64,000 nt of DNA from a virus. Position numbers and translations under genes: made by a program. How positions within the stretch are numbered: position 1 is the stretch's first letter; every line of letters starts with the position of its first letter. The notes beneath the pieces are model-generated. The model did not search any database. It was not told the origin of the DNA and saw only the letters and a list, made by a program, of their open reading frames with translations. This document shows, piece after piece, positions 24,392 through 33,553 of this stretch. The stretch lies in the IMG/VR virus record IMGVR_UViG_3300036761_003779, positions 41,879 through 105,878 of that record; one strand, given 5' to 3'.

Positions 24392-27064
24392 CTAGTACGC
24401 TCCTCCGAAGGCGAAGCCGCGCTGGAGCAGGGACGTCCGCTCCCCGGGCTTCAGGGTGACCCCGCTCCGCTCCATCTGGTCGAGCTGGACCTCCGCCACC
24501 GCCAGGGCAATCTTCTTCCCGTCGATGCTCACCGGGACCTCGATCCGGACCGTCCCGCCCCCGCCGCCCCCGCCCGCCGGCGGGGAGGTCCGCCCGGGGT
24601 CCCCACCGCCCAGCGCGCCGGCGCCCACCTGCCCGGCCATCCCGCCGCCCATCCCGGAGGTGACCGCCGCCGCCAGGACCGCCCGGTTCAGGACGACGTC
24701 CCCCGCGGAGACCCCGAGGATGCCGCCGGACGTGACCATCGCGTCCCCCGCCTTCTTCGGGGCCACCGGCGTGACGCCCGCCGGCGCGGCCGCCCCCGGG
24801 ATCCGGTTGAGCGTCGCGTCGAGCCGGGTCAGGATGGAGGTCATCTGCTGGGCGTTGATGGTCCCCTGCGCCATCTGCTGCGTGAGGAAGGCGGTCACCC
24901 GCCCCGTGGCAAACTCCTTGGTCAGCTCCGTCCGCCCGCCGCCCTCCGTCCCGACCGTCTTCATCCCCTGCCCGGCGAAGCCGGCCAGGGTCTCCGCCAT
25001 CTGCGCGGCGTTCTTCTCCGTCACGGACACGCCGAAGTTGGCCACGCGGAGCTTCGACGCCTGGATCTCCGCCTGGTTGAAGAGGTTGTAGAGCCCGGTG
25101 GAGAGCTTGTCGCTGATGCCGAACTTCTTGTCCAACCAGCTCCCGAGGGCGTAGCCCGCCGTGCCCGCCGCGCCGACCGCGGCGCCGAAGATGCCTAGCT
25201 TGGCCGCCAGCGGCATCGCGCTCCCAGCGATCGAGCCGAGGGAGGAGGAGAGCGTCGAGCCGATGAGCGGGATCTTCGAGATGACCCCGTTCAGGGTCGC
25301 CCGCCAGCCCGCCGCCTGCTCCCCGAGCCCGGTCCCGCCCGCGCCCGGCCCGGTCCCGAACCCCGGCTTGAGGCCCGCCCCGCCCATCTCGCCGAAGTTG
25401 ACCACCCGGACGGGCTGCGCGGTCAGGGTCTCCGCGAACTTCCCCACCTTCCCGAGGAGGCCGCCGGCGCCGCCGGCCAGCTTCCCGAGCCAGGGGACCT
25501 TCGAGGCCAGCGCCCCGAAGAGCCCGCCCACCGCCTTCGAGGCCAGGGAGAAGGCGCCCACCATGGCCTTCCCGGCGCCCCACGCCATCTGGACCATCCC
25601 GCCCAGGAGCTTCGTGACGCCGAAGAGGACCGCGGAGACCGGGCCAATCGCCACCAGGAGGAGGCCGAACTTCGTGGCCAGGCGCGCCGTCCCCTCCGCG
25701 CCCTCCTTCCCGGTGAAGCCGAGCCACCGCCCCACTCCCCCGAGGGAGGAGAGGACGGAGGCGATCGTGGCCTTGGCGGACTCGAAGCCCGCCCGGATCC
25801 CGCGCGCCACCTCGAGGAAGACCGGCGGGAGGGTCTTGAGCTGCTTCAGCGCCTCCGGGTCCGTGATCTTCTCCCCGCGGACCACGCGGAGCGCCAGCGC
25901 CAGGTTCGAGAGGGCGTCCGCCGCCTTGCTCATCCCGCCCTTGGTGAAGCCGGAGAGCATCCCGAACATCTCGATGGAGACCCCCTCCATCGCGGAGGTG
26001 ACCAGCTCGAGCTGCCCGGTGAAGGACTGGAGGCGCAGGTCCGCCATCTTCTTCGCGGACTGCCCGGTCTCCACCGCCAGCTCCGCCTGCGTCTTCCGGA
26101 AGCGGGCCATGTCCTCCCCGGTGAGGTTGAAGGCGGAGCCGAGGGACTTGGCCTGGATGCCGAAGATCTTGGACGCGATGGACGCCCGCTTCACCGGGTC
26201 CGGGATCTTCCGGAGCTTATCCGCCAGGTTCAGGAAGACGTCCGGGAGCGCCCGCATCCCGCCCTTCTCGTCCTTGAAGATCGACTGGGAGGTTATCCCC
26301 AGCTGGGCCATGGCGGCCCGGGACTGCTTCGTCGGGTTGACCAGCTTCTGGAGGGACATCCGGAGCGCGGTCCCGGAGAGGGTCCCCTTGATGCCGATGT
26401 CGTGGAGGGCGCCCAGCGCGCCGACGGTAGCCTTGAAGTCGTAGCCCAGCTCCCGGGCGGCCGGCGCGGCGAACTTCAGACCCTCCTGGAGGGAGACCAT
26501 CGAGGCGTTGGTCCGGGCGGACGCCAGGGCCAGTGTCCCCGCGATCATCGTCGCGTCCTTCCCGGCAAGGGCGAAGGCGCGGGTGTTCGCGGCCACCATC
26601 TCCGCCGCGGTCGAGAGGGAGATCCCCTCCGCGGCCGCCGCGTTGAGGACGCCCGGGACCGCGGACATGATGTCCTTCACGGAGAAGCCCGCGCGGGACA
26701 GCTCCGTCATGGCGTCCGCCGCCTCCGACGCCGTGTACTTCGTCTGCGCGCCGAGGGTCTTGGCCAGGCCGGAGAGCGCCACCTCGTCCGTCTTGGACAT
26801 GTCGAGGGCGACCGCCTTCAGGTTGGCCATCGACTGCTCGAACATGACCCCGGACTTCATCATGTAGGCAAAGGCGCCGCCCACCGGGACGGAGACCATG
26901 GCGATGTTCCCGAGCCCGCGGGACATCGTCCCCATGCCGTCCGAGATGCCCTTGAAGGAGGACTTGAGCGCGGCCGCGGTTCGCCCCACCTTGCCCATGG
27001 CGGCGGAGGCGCCCTTGTCGACGAACTCCAGGATGGCCGCAAGGCCGAACTGCCGGATAGCCAC
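24392..27064 (-). CDS. Tape measure protein (890 aa)
   Basis: Residues 60-330 match the TP901-type tape-measure core: FEQSMANLKAVALDMSKTDE, LGAQTKYTASEAADAMTELS, AGFSVKDIMSAVPGVLNAAA, IGIKGTLSGTALRMSLQKLV. Hydrophobic and Gly-rich segments occupy residues 470-680 and may form the part injected into the membrane. The C-terminus is Gly/Pro-rich. The length of a tape measure sets tail length. At roughly 0.15 nm per residue this would correspond to about 130 nm, a normal myovirus tail. It follows the two-frame chaperone gene. Confidence 0.9.
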   Translation of the reverse strand: MAIRQFGLAAILEFVDKGASAAMGKVGRTAAALKSSFKGISDGMGTMSRGLGNIAMVSVPVGGAFAYMMKSGVMFEQSMANLKAVALDMSKTDEVALSGLAKTLGAQTKYTASEAADAMTELSRAGFSVKDIMSAVPGVLNAAAAEGISLSTAAEMVAANTRAFALAGKDATMIAGTLALASARTNASMVSLQEGLKFAAPAARELGYDFKATVGALGALHDIGIKGTLSGTALRMSLQKLVNPTKQSRAAMAQLGITSQSIFKDEKGGMRALPDVFLNLADKLRKIPDPVKRASIASKIFGIQAKSLGSAFNLTGEDMARFRKTQAELAVETGQSAKKMADLRLQSFTGQLELVTSAMEGVSIEMFGMLSGFTKGGMSKAADALSNLALALRVVRGEKITDPEALKQLKTLPPVFLEVARGIRAGFESAKATIASVLSSLGGVGRWLGFTGKEGAEGTARLATKFGLLLVAIGPVSAVLFGVTKLLGGMVQMAWGAGKAMVGAFSLASKAVGGLFGALASKVPWLGKLAGGAGGLLGKVGKFAETLTAQPVRVVNFGEMGGAGLKPGFGTGPGAGGTGLGEQAAGWRATLNGVISKIPLIGSTLSSSLGSIAGSAMPLAAKLGIFGAAVGAAGTAGYALGSWLDKKFGISDKLSTGLYNLFNQAEIQASKLRVANFGVSVTEKNAAQMAETLAGFAGQGMKTVGTEGGGRTELTKEFATGRVTAFLTQQMAQGTINAQQMTSILTRLDATLNRIPGAAAPAGVTPVAPKKAGDAMVTSGGILGVSAGDVVLNRAVLAAAVTSGMGGGMAGQVGAGALGGGDPGRTSPPAGGGGGGGTVRIEVPVSIDGKKIALAVAEVQLDQMERSGVTLKPGERTSLLQRGFAFGGAY

Positions 27065-27076
27065 GCGCGTCCTCCT

Positions 27077-27280
27077 CTAGCGCCGGCGCGGTATCTTAGG
27101 CCCCGCCTCCGGCGCGGTCCCCGGCAGCTTCGGCCGCTTCTTCCGGGCGCGGTCTATCCGGGCGAGGACCCAGGCCCGCTTCTCCGGGGTCATCTCCCGG
27201 ACGTCCGCCGCCCGGTAGGCGCCCTCGCTCCCGAGGACGATGGCAAACTCCTCCTCCCAGAGCCGCTCCCGCGGTGTCAC
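27077..27280 (-). CDS. C-terminal extension of tail assembly chaperone, made by -1 frameshift
   Basis: The 67 codons from GTG 27280 (MTPRERLWEEEFAIVLGSEG ... RKKRPKLPG) lack any Shine-Dalgarno site and overlap the stop of the upstream chaperone gene (GTGA). The frame is exactly -1 relative to that gene, and a canonical slippery heptamer lies 15 nt before the overlap. The most likely product is a 374-aa fusion: 302 chaperone residues, then RAFLP, then these 67. It corresponds to the T part of lambda gpG-T, which recruits the tape measure. Independent translation from the GTG cannot be excluded. Confidence 0.75.
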   Translation of the reverse strand: MTPRERLWEEEFAIVLGSEGAYRAADVREMTPEKRAWVLARIDRARKKRPKLPGTAPEAGPKIPRRR

Positions 27281-28200
27281 TGGGAGGAAGGCGCGAAAAA
27301 ATCGTCATACGACCAGTTGATGCCCTGGCGGAACTCCCGCCGGCAGCTCGGGCATTGGTCCCGGATCTCCATCACCAGCCCGCCGCCGCACTGGTCGATC
27401 TCCCGGACCAGCCGGTTGATCTCCCGCGGCGCCATGGTCCGGAGGTGCTCCGCGGTCAGGAAGACCGGCCCCTCTGGCGCGCCCTTCAGCCCGATCACGC
27501 CCTGCTGGATCGTCACCAGCTTGAACTTGGCCGGGTTCGTCAGGAGCGTCGGGTCCTCCGTCTCCATGAAGGCCCAGCGGACCGGCCCCACCTTGAACTC
27601 CGTGAGCCGCTTCCCCGCGTACGTGACGCCCGTCTCGAGCTTGACCTCCCTCGACGGGACCTCGTCGAAGACCTTGACCTCCAGGGTCCGGAGGTCCCCG
27701 GTGTAGCCCCGGACGGGCTTCCGGCAGGCGGAGCAGGTGAACTCCTTCAGGGAGAGCCCCGGGCCCAGCGCGCCGATCCGGATCCAGACGTAGACCGCGA
27801 GGGCGTCCGAGAAGTAGAGGGAGCGGACCAGGAGGCGCCGCTCGCTCCGCTTCATCTTCGTCACGTCGATGCTCCCGACCCGGGAGAGCCCGTGCCCGAT
27901 GACCTCCGAGACGTAGACGTTGAGGGACATCTGCTGGTTCTCGGAGGCCAGCTCCCCGAGGCGCTCCTCCAGCTCGTAGGTCCAGTCGGTCAGCTCGAAG
28001 TCCAGGTGCTTCTGACCGGTCTGGTCCGTGTACCCGAGCGGGAGCCGCTTCCCGACCGCGGTCAGCGTGGGGAGCCTCTCCTCCGCCGCCCCCGCCTCCC
28101 CGTCCAGGGCGGCAAGGTCCGCCGGGACGTCCCCGAGGCGCGCGTCCCCATTGCCGGGCGCCCGGTCCTTCTTCTCTGTCTGTTCTTGGGTAGAACTCAT
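27277..28200 (-). CDS. Tail assembly chaperone / T4-baseplate-like zinc-ribbon protein (307 aa)
   Basis: The N-terminal 45 residues are charged and flexible. The core (FELTDWTYELEERLGELASE ... KMKRSERRLLVRSLYFSDAL) and the two CxxC pairs (CSACRKPV near residue 157 and CPSCRREF near residue 288) resemble the T4 baseplate gp26/gp51-like family, which is encoded before the tape measure in many myoviruses. That location also makes it the functional equivalent of gpG chaperones. The two separated CxxC pairs probably bind one zinc ion. A slippery heptamer at codons 301-302 allows a -1 frameshift into the next frame. Confidence 0.7.
   Translation of the reverse strand: MSSTQEQTEKKDRAPGNGDARLGDVPADLAALDGEAGAAEERLPTLTAVGKRLPLGYTDQTGQKHLDFELTDWTYELEERLGELASENQQMSLNVYVSEVIGHGLSRVGSIDVTKMKRSERRLLVRSLYFSDALAVYVWIRIGALGPGLSLKEFTCSACRKPVRGYTGDLRTLEVKVFDEVPSREVKLETGVTYAGKRLTEFKVGPVRWAFMETEDPTLLTNPAKFKLVTIQQGVIGLKGAPEGPVFLTAEHLRTMAPREINRLVREIDQCGGGLVMEIRDQCPSCRREFRQGINWSYDDFFAPSSQ
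27295..27301 (-). other. Programmed -1 frameshift site (T TTT TTC)
   Basis: On the coding strand codons 300-302 read gaT TTT TTC, an exact X XXY YYZ heptamer in the zero frame. After a -1 slip translation continues CGC GCC TTC into the 67-codon downstream frame. A run of six T is conspicuous in this GC-rich genome. No stable downstream stem or pseudoknot was traced by eye. Confidence 0.7.
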
Positions 28201-28311
28201 CTAGCCGCCTCCAAGTGGGCCCGCTCGCGCGAGCCGTTGTGAGGTCCGTCAGGATCTCGGGGCGCCCCAGTTTGCCGCCGCGCGGTCTGTTGGCGCCCGG
28301 TTCCCCGCCCG

Positions 28312-28326
28312 CCCGGTTAAACCGGG
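28312..28326. repeat. Perfect palindrome at the tube-protein stop codon
   Basis: CCCGGTT-A-AACCGGG is a perfect 7-bp inverted repeat with a single central base. It covers the TAA stop of the tail tube gene. The loop is too short for a normal terminator hairpin and no T-run follows. It lies at the edge of a 116-bp gap before the chaperone gene; a protein-binding site or RNA-processing signal is possible. Confidence 0.4.
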
Positions 28327-28757
28327 ATCAGGCGGTCGCACTTGAACGTCCACTCGGTGACGTTCAGCTCCCCCTCGTTGTTCATCTCCAGGTCCGCGGT
28401 CTTTCGCTTCGACGGGAACAGCCCGATGAGGTTGTAGGTCCGCGTCTGGAGCCGGGAGATGCTCTGGATGAGGAGCGTGGCCGCCTTCTTGTAGACCGGG
28501 AGCACGGGGTCCTGGGACATCAGGAACCACGACTCGAGGAAGGCGTCCTCCACCGTGTGATGTTTCGGGTGCTGGGCCGTGAACTCCATGGACTTTGTGT
28601 TCCCCCCGGACGCGACCGTGCGGTCCGGCAGGTCCACCGTCTCCAGCTCCTCCTCCAGCCCGTCGATGCTGGTGAAGGTGATGATGGGCGGCCCACCCAC
28701 CACGATCATCTGGTAGTTGTTGACCGGGATGTGGTCCGGCAGGATGATTCCCTTCAT
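28317..28757 (-). CDS. Tail tube protein (146 aa)
   Basis: Matches the gp19-like/contractile tube pattern: N-terminal PDHIPVNNYQMIVVGGPPII, FTSIDGLEEELETVDLPDRT, then ESWFLMSQDPVLPVYKKAAT and the C-terminal LIGLFPSKRKTADLEMNNEG..VTEWTFKCDR. Size is typical for a myovirus tube monomer. It polymerises inside the sheath. It lies between the sheath/small tail gene and the chaperone gene, the usual order. Confidence 0.8.
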   Translation of the reverse strand: MKGIILPDHIPVNNYQMIVVGGPPIITFTSIDGLEEELETVDLPDRTVASGGNTKSMEFTAQHPKHHTVEDAFLESWFLMSQDPVLPVYKKAATLLIQSISRLQTRTYNLIGLFPSKRKTADLEMNNEGELNVTEWTFKCDRLIPV

Positions 28758-28832
28758 CGTCTCTCCTCCTTCGGGCGGACGCGCCGCGCGGCCTCGCGCT
28801 AGGTCCCCTTGACGGTCTTCAGCGCGGCCGGG

Positions 28833-29141
28833 TTACTCCTCCGCGACGAAGCGGTAGGTGTCCCCGGCGTTATTGATCGCCGCGTCCGTCCCCAGTCCGA
28901 AGCCCTCCGTCTTCAGGGTGACGCCCTGCGTGGTCACGAGGGTCCGCGCGCCGGCCGCCGCCGTCTTGAGGAAGGAGGCGTCCGCCATCCCCTCGACGTG
29001 CTCCGCCTTGTCGATGGAGGTGGTCATCCGGTAGATGCTGACGCGCTTGGGCTTGAAGCCCACCTTGTCCCCGATCATGTCCAGCGCCGCGCCGGTTCCG
29101 GTGTACACGCCGGCAACTGCTCTTGCGATTCCGCTTCCCAT
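28833..29141 (-). CDS. Small tail protein (102 aa)
   Basis: ATG 29141 is chosen because GGAGG lies 6 nt before it; an ATG two codons earlier is too close to that site. The product (GSGIARAVAGVYTGTGAALD ... AINNAGDTYRFVAEE) is beta-rich and Gly/Ala-rich, soluble, with no named family. Between the sheath and tube genes it may be a tube-like, tail-terminator or decoration component. Confidence 0.65.
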   Translation of the reverse strand: MGSGIARAVAGVYTGTGAALDMIGDKVGFKPKRVSIYRMTTSIDKAEHVEGMADASFLKTAAAGARTLVTTQGVTLKTEGFGLGTDAAINNAGDTYRFVAEE

Positions 29142-29188
29142 GTTCATCCTCCGTGAAGGGGTTGTCCGTTTCTGCCCGTCCGCGCGGG

Positions 29189-29215
29189 AGACCACCCCCC
29201 GCGCGCCCGTGGTCT
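29189..29215 (-). terminator. Hairpin at the end of the sheath gene
   Basis: AGACCAC and GTGGTCT form a perfect 7-bp stem around a 13-nt G/C-rich loop, starting within the sheath stop codon. There is no T-run, so it may attenuate transcription or protect the 3' end of sheath mRNA rather than terminate fully. Confidence 0.4.
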
Positions 29216-31559
29216 AATCGACCGCGTCGAAGATGCCGGCCTTGCCGACCACGATCTTGAACCGCTCCACCGTGTCCGCGAGCTTCAGGATTAGCTCCGC
29301 GTTCAGGTCCCCGGCGGAGAGGGTCAGGTCCGTGTTGTTCTCCTCGTCGATCTTCAGCTTCATGGCCTCGTCGAAAGTCTTGCCCCGGAGGGCGCCCTTC
29401 GTCCACTCCGGGAGGAAGAAGGCCCGGAGGGTCGTCGCCACTCGATGCCACGCCGTCGGGTTGTTGATGGCGAAGATGATCCAGTCGAAGTTCTCCCGGA
29501 TGAGGTTCTCATAGTGGCTCATCTGAGACCGCTGATGGTACCACTTCCACTCGCTCGTCGGAGAGAGCGTCCGGTCCCCCCAGAGGATGCAGGTCCCCTG
29601 GCGGAACTTGACCACGTTCAGCCCCTGCGGGTTGAGGATCTCCTCGTTCAGCGCCTCCTGGGTCTCCGGGTTCCCGGTCGGCAGCTCCAGGACGTCCGGG
29701 AGCGTCACCTCGATGCCCGCCGGTGCCTTGTGATAGCCGTCGTACTGACGCGCCGTCAGCGCCTCCCGGCCGAGGATCATTCCGATGAGGGTCTGCTCCT
29801 TCATCGGGATGTCCGAGGCCCCGGGCGTCGCGTCCGGGTCCAGGACGGAGCCGAAGGACGGGAAGTGCGTCGAGGCGTAGTCGGACCGCCCGATCGTGTT
29901 GTTGATGTAGTCCACCACGTCCGCCTCCGCCGTGTAGGCGGCCGGGATCTGGACCTTGAAGGTCCAGTTCATCGCGGCGGCGAACTCGATGCCCGCCTTC
30001 TGGAGGACCGTCGAGGTCAGCCCCGGGATGGCCAGCTTAACCAGCCCCTTGTTCTTTCCGAAGATCCGGCGGAGCGTGGAGAGGTTCGGGTCGAAGGCCG
30101 GGAGGAAGTCCGCGTCCGTGACCGCGGAGCCGTTGTTCCCACCCTCGAACTCCTGCCGGTACGCGAGCATGAAGACCGCGCCCGCGGTGATGACCCCGTC
30201 GTCCGTCAGGTCCATCCCGGTCCGGACGGAGACGGTGGAGCGGGTGTTCGACTCGATGTAGAAGGAGAAGTTGGGCTGGTTGACGATGTCCGGCCAGATC
30301 GTCCCGCCCTTCAGCTCGTTCGGGACCCAGGCCATGATCTCGATGGTCACGGTGTCCCCGTCCGCCAGGACGGTCGCGCCGTTGGTCACGGTCACGGTCC
30401 CGATCTCGTCCCCGAGGTTGGTGGCCACCCCGCTGAAGGCCGCCTGGAGCTTCGTCAGCCCGAGGGAGGAGACCCACTCGATGTCCGCCCCGGCGTTATC
30501 GACCGTCCCCACCAGGGTCTGCTGGCGCACCAGCGTCCCGCGGGTGAACGCCGTCGTCGGGTTGGCGGAGGTCGGGGAGTCAACGGTCACGTCCGGGTCC
30601 GCGATCCCGATGGTCGTGGCCGTGATGGTCTTGTTCTGCCCGTAGAAGTTGGCCGGGCGGACCCCCGCCACGGTCTTGTCCCCGGAGTAGAGGTCCTCCG
30701 CGACGATTTCCCGGTTGGACGGGTCGTCGTTGATGACCCGGACCCAGTAGTTGGGCTTGGTCGGGTCCGCGGAGAGGTTGTTGTAACCCTTCCCGACCAG
30801 GCCGCCGTCCACGTAGATCTTCAGGGAAAACTCCGCCGTCGGCTTCTCGTCCCCGTTCCCGATGACGACCGCGAGGTGGTTGTCGTTCCCGAGCCAGTCC
30901 ACGTTCTCCCGGGTGAGGGCGTAGCGGTTCGCGGGCGTCCCGGCACCGGCCGCCCAGTCGGTGGCCAGGTCCTGGTCCGCCTCGACGGAGACGACCCCCG
31001 CCGCGGTGTTCCCCACGATCCGGTACGTCTTGGTCGTGACCTTCTTGAGCTGGAGGACCCCGCCCGCCCACTCATTCTCGATCATCGGGTCCCCGGTGTC
31101 GAGCGTGGTCGCGGTGAGGTCCCCGGCCCCCGTGATCTCGTCGAGGTACGTCCGCCGCTGGCCGCCCCAGATCCCGCCGTTCTTGGCGTACAGCTTGCCC
31201 AGGACCTTCCGGCCGGAGGCCGGCGCCGCCGCCGTCCCCTGCCGGGTGTAGAGCGTGATCTCCGCCTGAACCTCGTCCCCGCCGGTCACGCGGTAGGTGA
31301 TCACCTCGCCGGCGCCGCGGCCCAGCTTGAAGAAGTCGAGGACCGCCGTGGGCGCCTCCGACTCCAGGATCCGGCCGCCGTTCCGGCGCTTGAAGTCCAG
31401 GACGCCGGAGAGGAAGGCCGGGACCCCTGGCTCCCCGCGCTCGAACTCCCCGATCATGACCGTGACCCCGTAGGGAGCCGCGATGATCTGCTGGTCCCCC
31501 TCCTTCTCCTCCACCTGGACGCCCGCGCCAAGGACTGGGCCGAATCTTTTGACCGCCAT
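29214..31559 (-). CDS. Tail sheath protein (781 aa)
   Basis: The N-terminus (GVQVEEKEGDQQIIAAPYGV..MIGEFERGEPGVPAFLSG) is the classic start of contractile sheath proteins. The C-terminal 200 residues (GIEVTLPDVLELPTGNPETQ, EEILNPQGLNVVKFRQGTCI, LWGDRTLSPTSEWKWYHQRS, INNPTAWHRVATTLRAFFLP) match the conserved sheath C-terminal domain. It is longer than the 400-500 aa of minimal sheaths, with inserted surface domains in the middle (residues 130-430). It fixes the phage as a myovirus. Confidence 0.93.
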   Translation of the reverse strand: MAVKRFGPVLGAGVQVEEKEGDQQIIAAPYGVTVMIGEFERGEPGVPAFLSGVLDFKRRNGGRILESEAPTAVLDFFKLGRGAGEVITYRVTGGDEVQAEITLYTRQGTAAAPASGRKVLGKLYAKNGGIWGGQRRTYLDEITGAGDLTATTLDTGDPMIENEWAGGVLQLKKVTTKTYRIVGNTAAGVVSVEADQDLATDWAAGAGTPANRYALTRENVDWLGNDNHLAVVIGNGDEKPTAEFSLKIYVDGGLVGKGYNNLSADPTKPNYWVRVINDDPSNREIVAEDLYSGDKTVAGVRPANFYGQNKTITATTIGIADPDVTVDSPTSANPTTAFTRGTLVRQQTLVGTVDNAGADIEWVSSLGLTKLQAAFSGVATNLGDEIGTVTVTNGATVLADGDTVTIEIMAWVPNELKGGTIWPDIVNQPNFSFYIESNTRSTVSVRTGMDLTDDGVITAGAVFMLAYRQEFEGGNNGSAVTDADFLPAFDPNLSTLRRIFGKNKGLVKLAIPGLTSTVLQKAGIEFAAAMNWTFKVQIPAAYTAEADVVDYINNTIGRSDYASTHFPSFGSVLDPDATPGASDIPMKEQTLIGMILGREALTARQYDGYHKAPAGIEVTLPDVLELPTGNPETQEALNEEILNPQGLNVVKFRQGTCILWGDRTLSPTSEWKWYHQRSQMSHYENLIRENFDWIIFAINNPTAWHRVATTLRAFFLPEWTKGALRGKTFDEAMKLKIDEENNTDLTLSAGDLNAELILKLADTVERFKIVVGKAGIFDAVD

Positions 31560-31571
31560 GGGTTCCTCCGT

Positions 31572-32918
31572 CTATGTTTCGAATGTCTCTGGCGATGAGG
31601 TTGGGACCGGCGCCCCACGCAGGAGCGCGTCCACCTCCACCTCATCGTCGATGGCCGCCCAGGAGAGCCTGACGCGCTGCACGCCGTGCGCGTCCCGCGC
31701 CGCCCGGAGCTGCTGAGTGAGGTCCTCCAGGCGGAACTCCGCCCGAAAGGCACGGACGTCCGCGTCGTCTAGCGCCGGCGCCTGCGCGTTGAACTGGTCC
31801 ATCAGGTGGATGCGGAAGCGCCGGTCCGTGCCCCTCGACCGGAGGAACGGACCGGCCTCCGCGCTCGGCCCGACCGCAAGGAGCTTGGTGAGCGCCTCGA
31901 GGAGGCGCGCCTGCTCTCTGCTGCGGTTGGTCCGAACTTCCATCTCGATCCTGAAGGTCGATCTGAAGGGCGCCGGGATCTCCACCCCGTTGCCCGTGTC
32001 CTTGCGCACGATACCGCGCTCGGCGCTCATCGGGTAGAAGGATGAGAGGACCGTCTCCGCGTCCCGGAGTACGACCTGCGGGAGCTTCCCCAGCTCCTCC
32101 CAGTCCTGGTTCGTGTCCCAGGCCACCTGCGCCCGCGCCCGCATCCGGAGGAACGGGACCCCGGCCGCCGGTATCCCCGCACCGGAGAGGGTCAGGACCT
32201 TCGTCCCCGGGTTGTAGGAGGCGAGGAGGTCCGTCAGGTGCTCCGGGTCCGCGGCGTGGTCGTAGACCGCCTCCGCGCCCGTCAGGGTCAGGTCCGCCTC
32301 GTCCCGGTACTCCGTCAGGTCGATGGAGGTCGCGTCCGCCGGGAGCGGCGGGAGGGCCATCTCGACCGGGAAGACCGCCTCCTCCTGGACCGTGGCCGTC
32401 AAGGAGTCGAGGAGGAGGTCGTTCAGCCAGTCCACCTCCCCCTCCCAGAGGACTGCCACGTGGGAGACCACCGGGGTCACCTTCGCGTCCGTCGTCAGGA
32501 GGTTGAAGGTCACGGCAAAGGCCCGGTTCGCGGTCACCGGGAGGGTCGGGAGGTGGGCGGAGACCTCCGCCTCCGTGTTCCAGTCCCCCGGCCCGGCGAT
32601 CGCCCAGCCCGCGCCGTCCCAGAACTTGTCCGCCGTCCCGTCCCAGATCCGGAGCCCCACGGAGGTCCCCTCCGGGGTCTCCGCGGTCACGTGTAACATG
32701 AGGAGCCGCCGGACCGCGCCCGGCCGCGCGGTGGGCGTCCGGACGTACAGGTCCGCGTCGAGCGGATAAAGGAAGGTCGACTGTAGCTTCAGCTTGGCGC
32801 AGAAGTCCGCCGGGTCGAGCCGGATCTTCGCGGCGTCCGAGATGACGGAGGCCGCCCGGGCGTCGAAGCCCTGGTTGGGCTCCCAGTAGAGGTCCGTGAG
32901 GATGCGGCTGAGGCTCAT
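31572..32918 (-). CDS. Neck/tail structural protein of unknown family (448 aa)
   Basis: Starts at ATG 32918, overlapping the upstream stop. The sequence has an N-terminal motif seen in tail completion proteins (ILTDLYWEPNQGFDARAASV), a lectin-like middle (VGLRIWDGTADKFWDGAGWA) and a C-terminal region EIEMEVRTNRSREQARLLEA. It is soluble. Position just before the sheath gene suggests a tail-terminator or neck function. No family can be named firmly. Confidence 0.6.
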   Translation of the reverse strand: MSLSRILTDLYWEPNQGFDARAASVISDAAKIRLDPADFCAKLKLQSTFLYPLDADLYVRTPTARPGAVRRLLMLHVTAETPEGTSVGLRIWDGTADKFWDGAGWAIAGPGDWNTEAEVSAHLPTLPVTANRAFAVTFNLLTTDAKVTPVVSHVAVLWEGEVDWLNDLLLDSLTATVQEEAVFPVEMALPPLPADATSIDLTEYRDEADLTLTGAEAVYDHAADPEHLTDLLASYNPGTKVLTLSGAGIPAAGVPFLRMRARAQVAWDTNQDWEELGKLPQVVLRDAETVLSSFYPMSAERGIVRKDTGNGVEIPAPFRSTFRIEMEVRTNRSREQARLLEALTKLLAVGPSAEAGPFLRSRGTDRRFRIHLMDQFNAQAPALDDADVRAFRAEFRLEDLTQQLRAARDAHGVQRVRLSWAAIDDEVEVDALLRGAPVPTSSPETFET

Positions 32919-33550
32919 AGCTTCTTGAGGGTAACGCGGACCCCTTCGCCCAGGGCCACCTTAATGCGCTCCTCCGCCTCCAGGAAGGGCTCAAGGATGA
33001 AGGGGCGGCCGCGGACCACCCAGGTGCGCGCGCCGGCCCCCCGCAGGCCGGAGGCGTCGATCTTGACCCCCTCCGCCTTCCCGAAGCGCCCACCCTTCCC
33101 CCGCCGCTGCTTCCCCCGCCCGGCCCGCTTCCGCATCTCCGCGAAGATGGCCGCGCGGACCTTCTCCGTCACCTTGATGGTGAACCCGTTGTGGAGCGCC
33201 GCCGCCACGTTGACCAGCCCCTTCCCGCCCTTCCCCCGGGCGGACCGCTTGACGCCAACCGCGCCGGCGACCCCGTCCGCCGTGACCTCCGCCTCCGCGG
33301 AGATGCTCTGCCGGAGGTCCCCCCGGTCCACGAGCGGCCGACTGCTCCGCTTGACCATGACCGTGAGCGGGGAGTTCGGCACCCCGTGCTTCTCCGCGTC
33401 GATATACTCCACGACGTCCCGGCGGAGGAGGTGACACTGCTCCAGGACCTTCCGGCGCAGCTCCTCCTGGAAGGCCCGCTTGGCGCGCGCTGGGTTGAGG
33501 AAGTTGAGGAAGGAGTCCCAGGCCCCGGAGAGGGTGAGCTTGGCACCCAC
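32915..33550 (-). CDS. Tail completion / virion morphogenesis protein (211 aa)
   Basis: Shows the layout of the phage virion morphogenesis (gpS/HK97 gp10-like) group. There is a helical start (AKRAFQEELRRKVLEQCHLL), PLVDRGDLRQSI in the middle, a basic linker (GRGKQRRGKGGRFG), and a C-terminal RPFILEPFLEAEERIKVAL helix. The PL.D.G.L..SI and R.F motifs are characteristic. It probably helps close the head-tail joint or tail end. Confidence 0.7.
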   Translation of the reverse strand: MGAKLTLSGAWDSFLNFLNPARAKRAFQEELRRKVLEQCHLLRRDVVEYIDAEKHGVPNSPLTVMVKRSSRPLVDRGDLRQSISAEAEVTADGVAGAVGVKRSARGKGGKGLVNVAAALHNGFTIKVTEKVRAAIFAEMRKRAGRGKQRRGKGGRFGKAEGVKIDASGLRGAGARTWVVRGRPFILEPFLEAEERIKVALGEGVRVTLKKL

Positions 33551-33553
33551 GGG

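Noticed and set aside
22616-25198. 860-residue plus-strand open frame
   Set aside because: Mirror of the hub, initiator and tape-measure genes; open only because stop codons are rare at this GC content.
21288-25727. 1479-residue minus-strand open frame
   Set aside because: Only the last 249 codons (spike protein) are protein-like; the rest overlaps the hub, initiator and tape-measure genes in another frame.
28201-28316. Small gene in the gap before the tail tube stop
   Set aside because: The open frame there (28249-28530, minus) is antisense-like text with no ribosome site.
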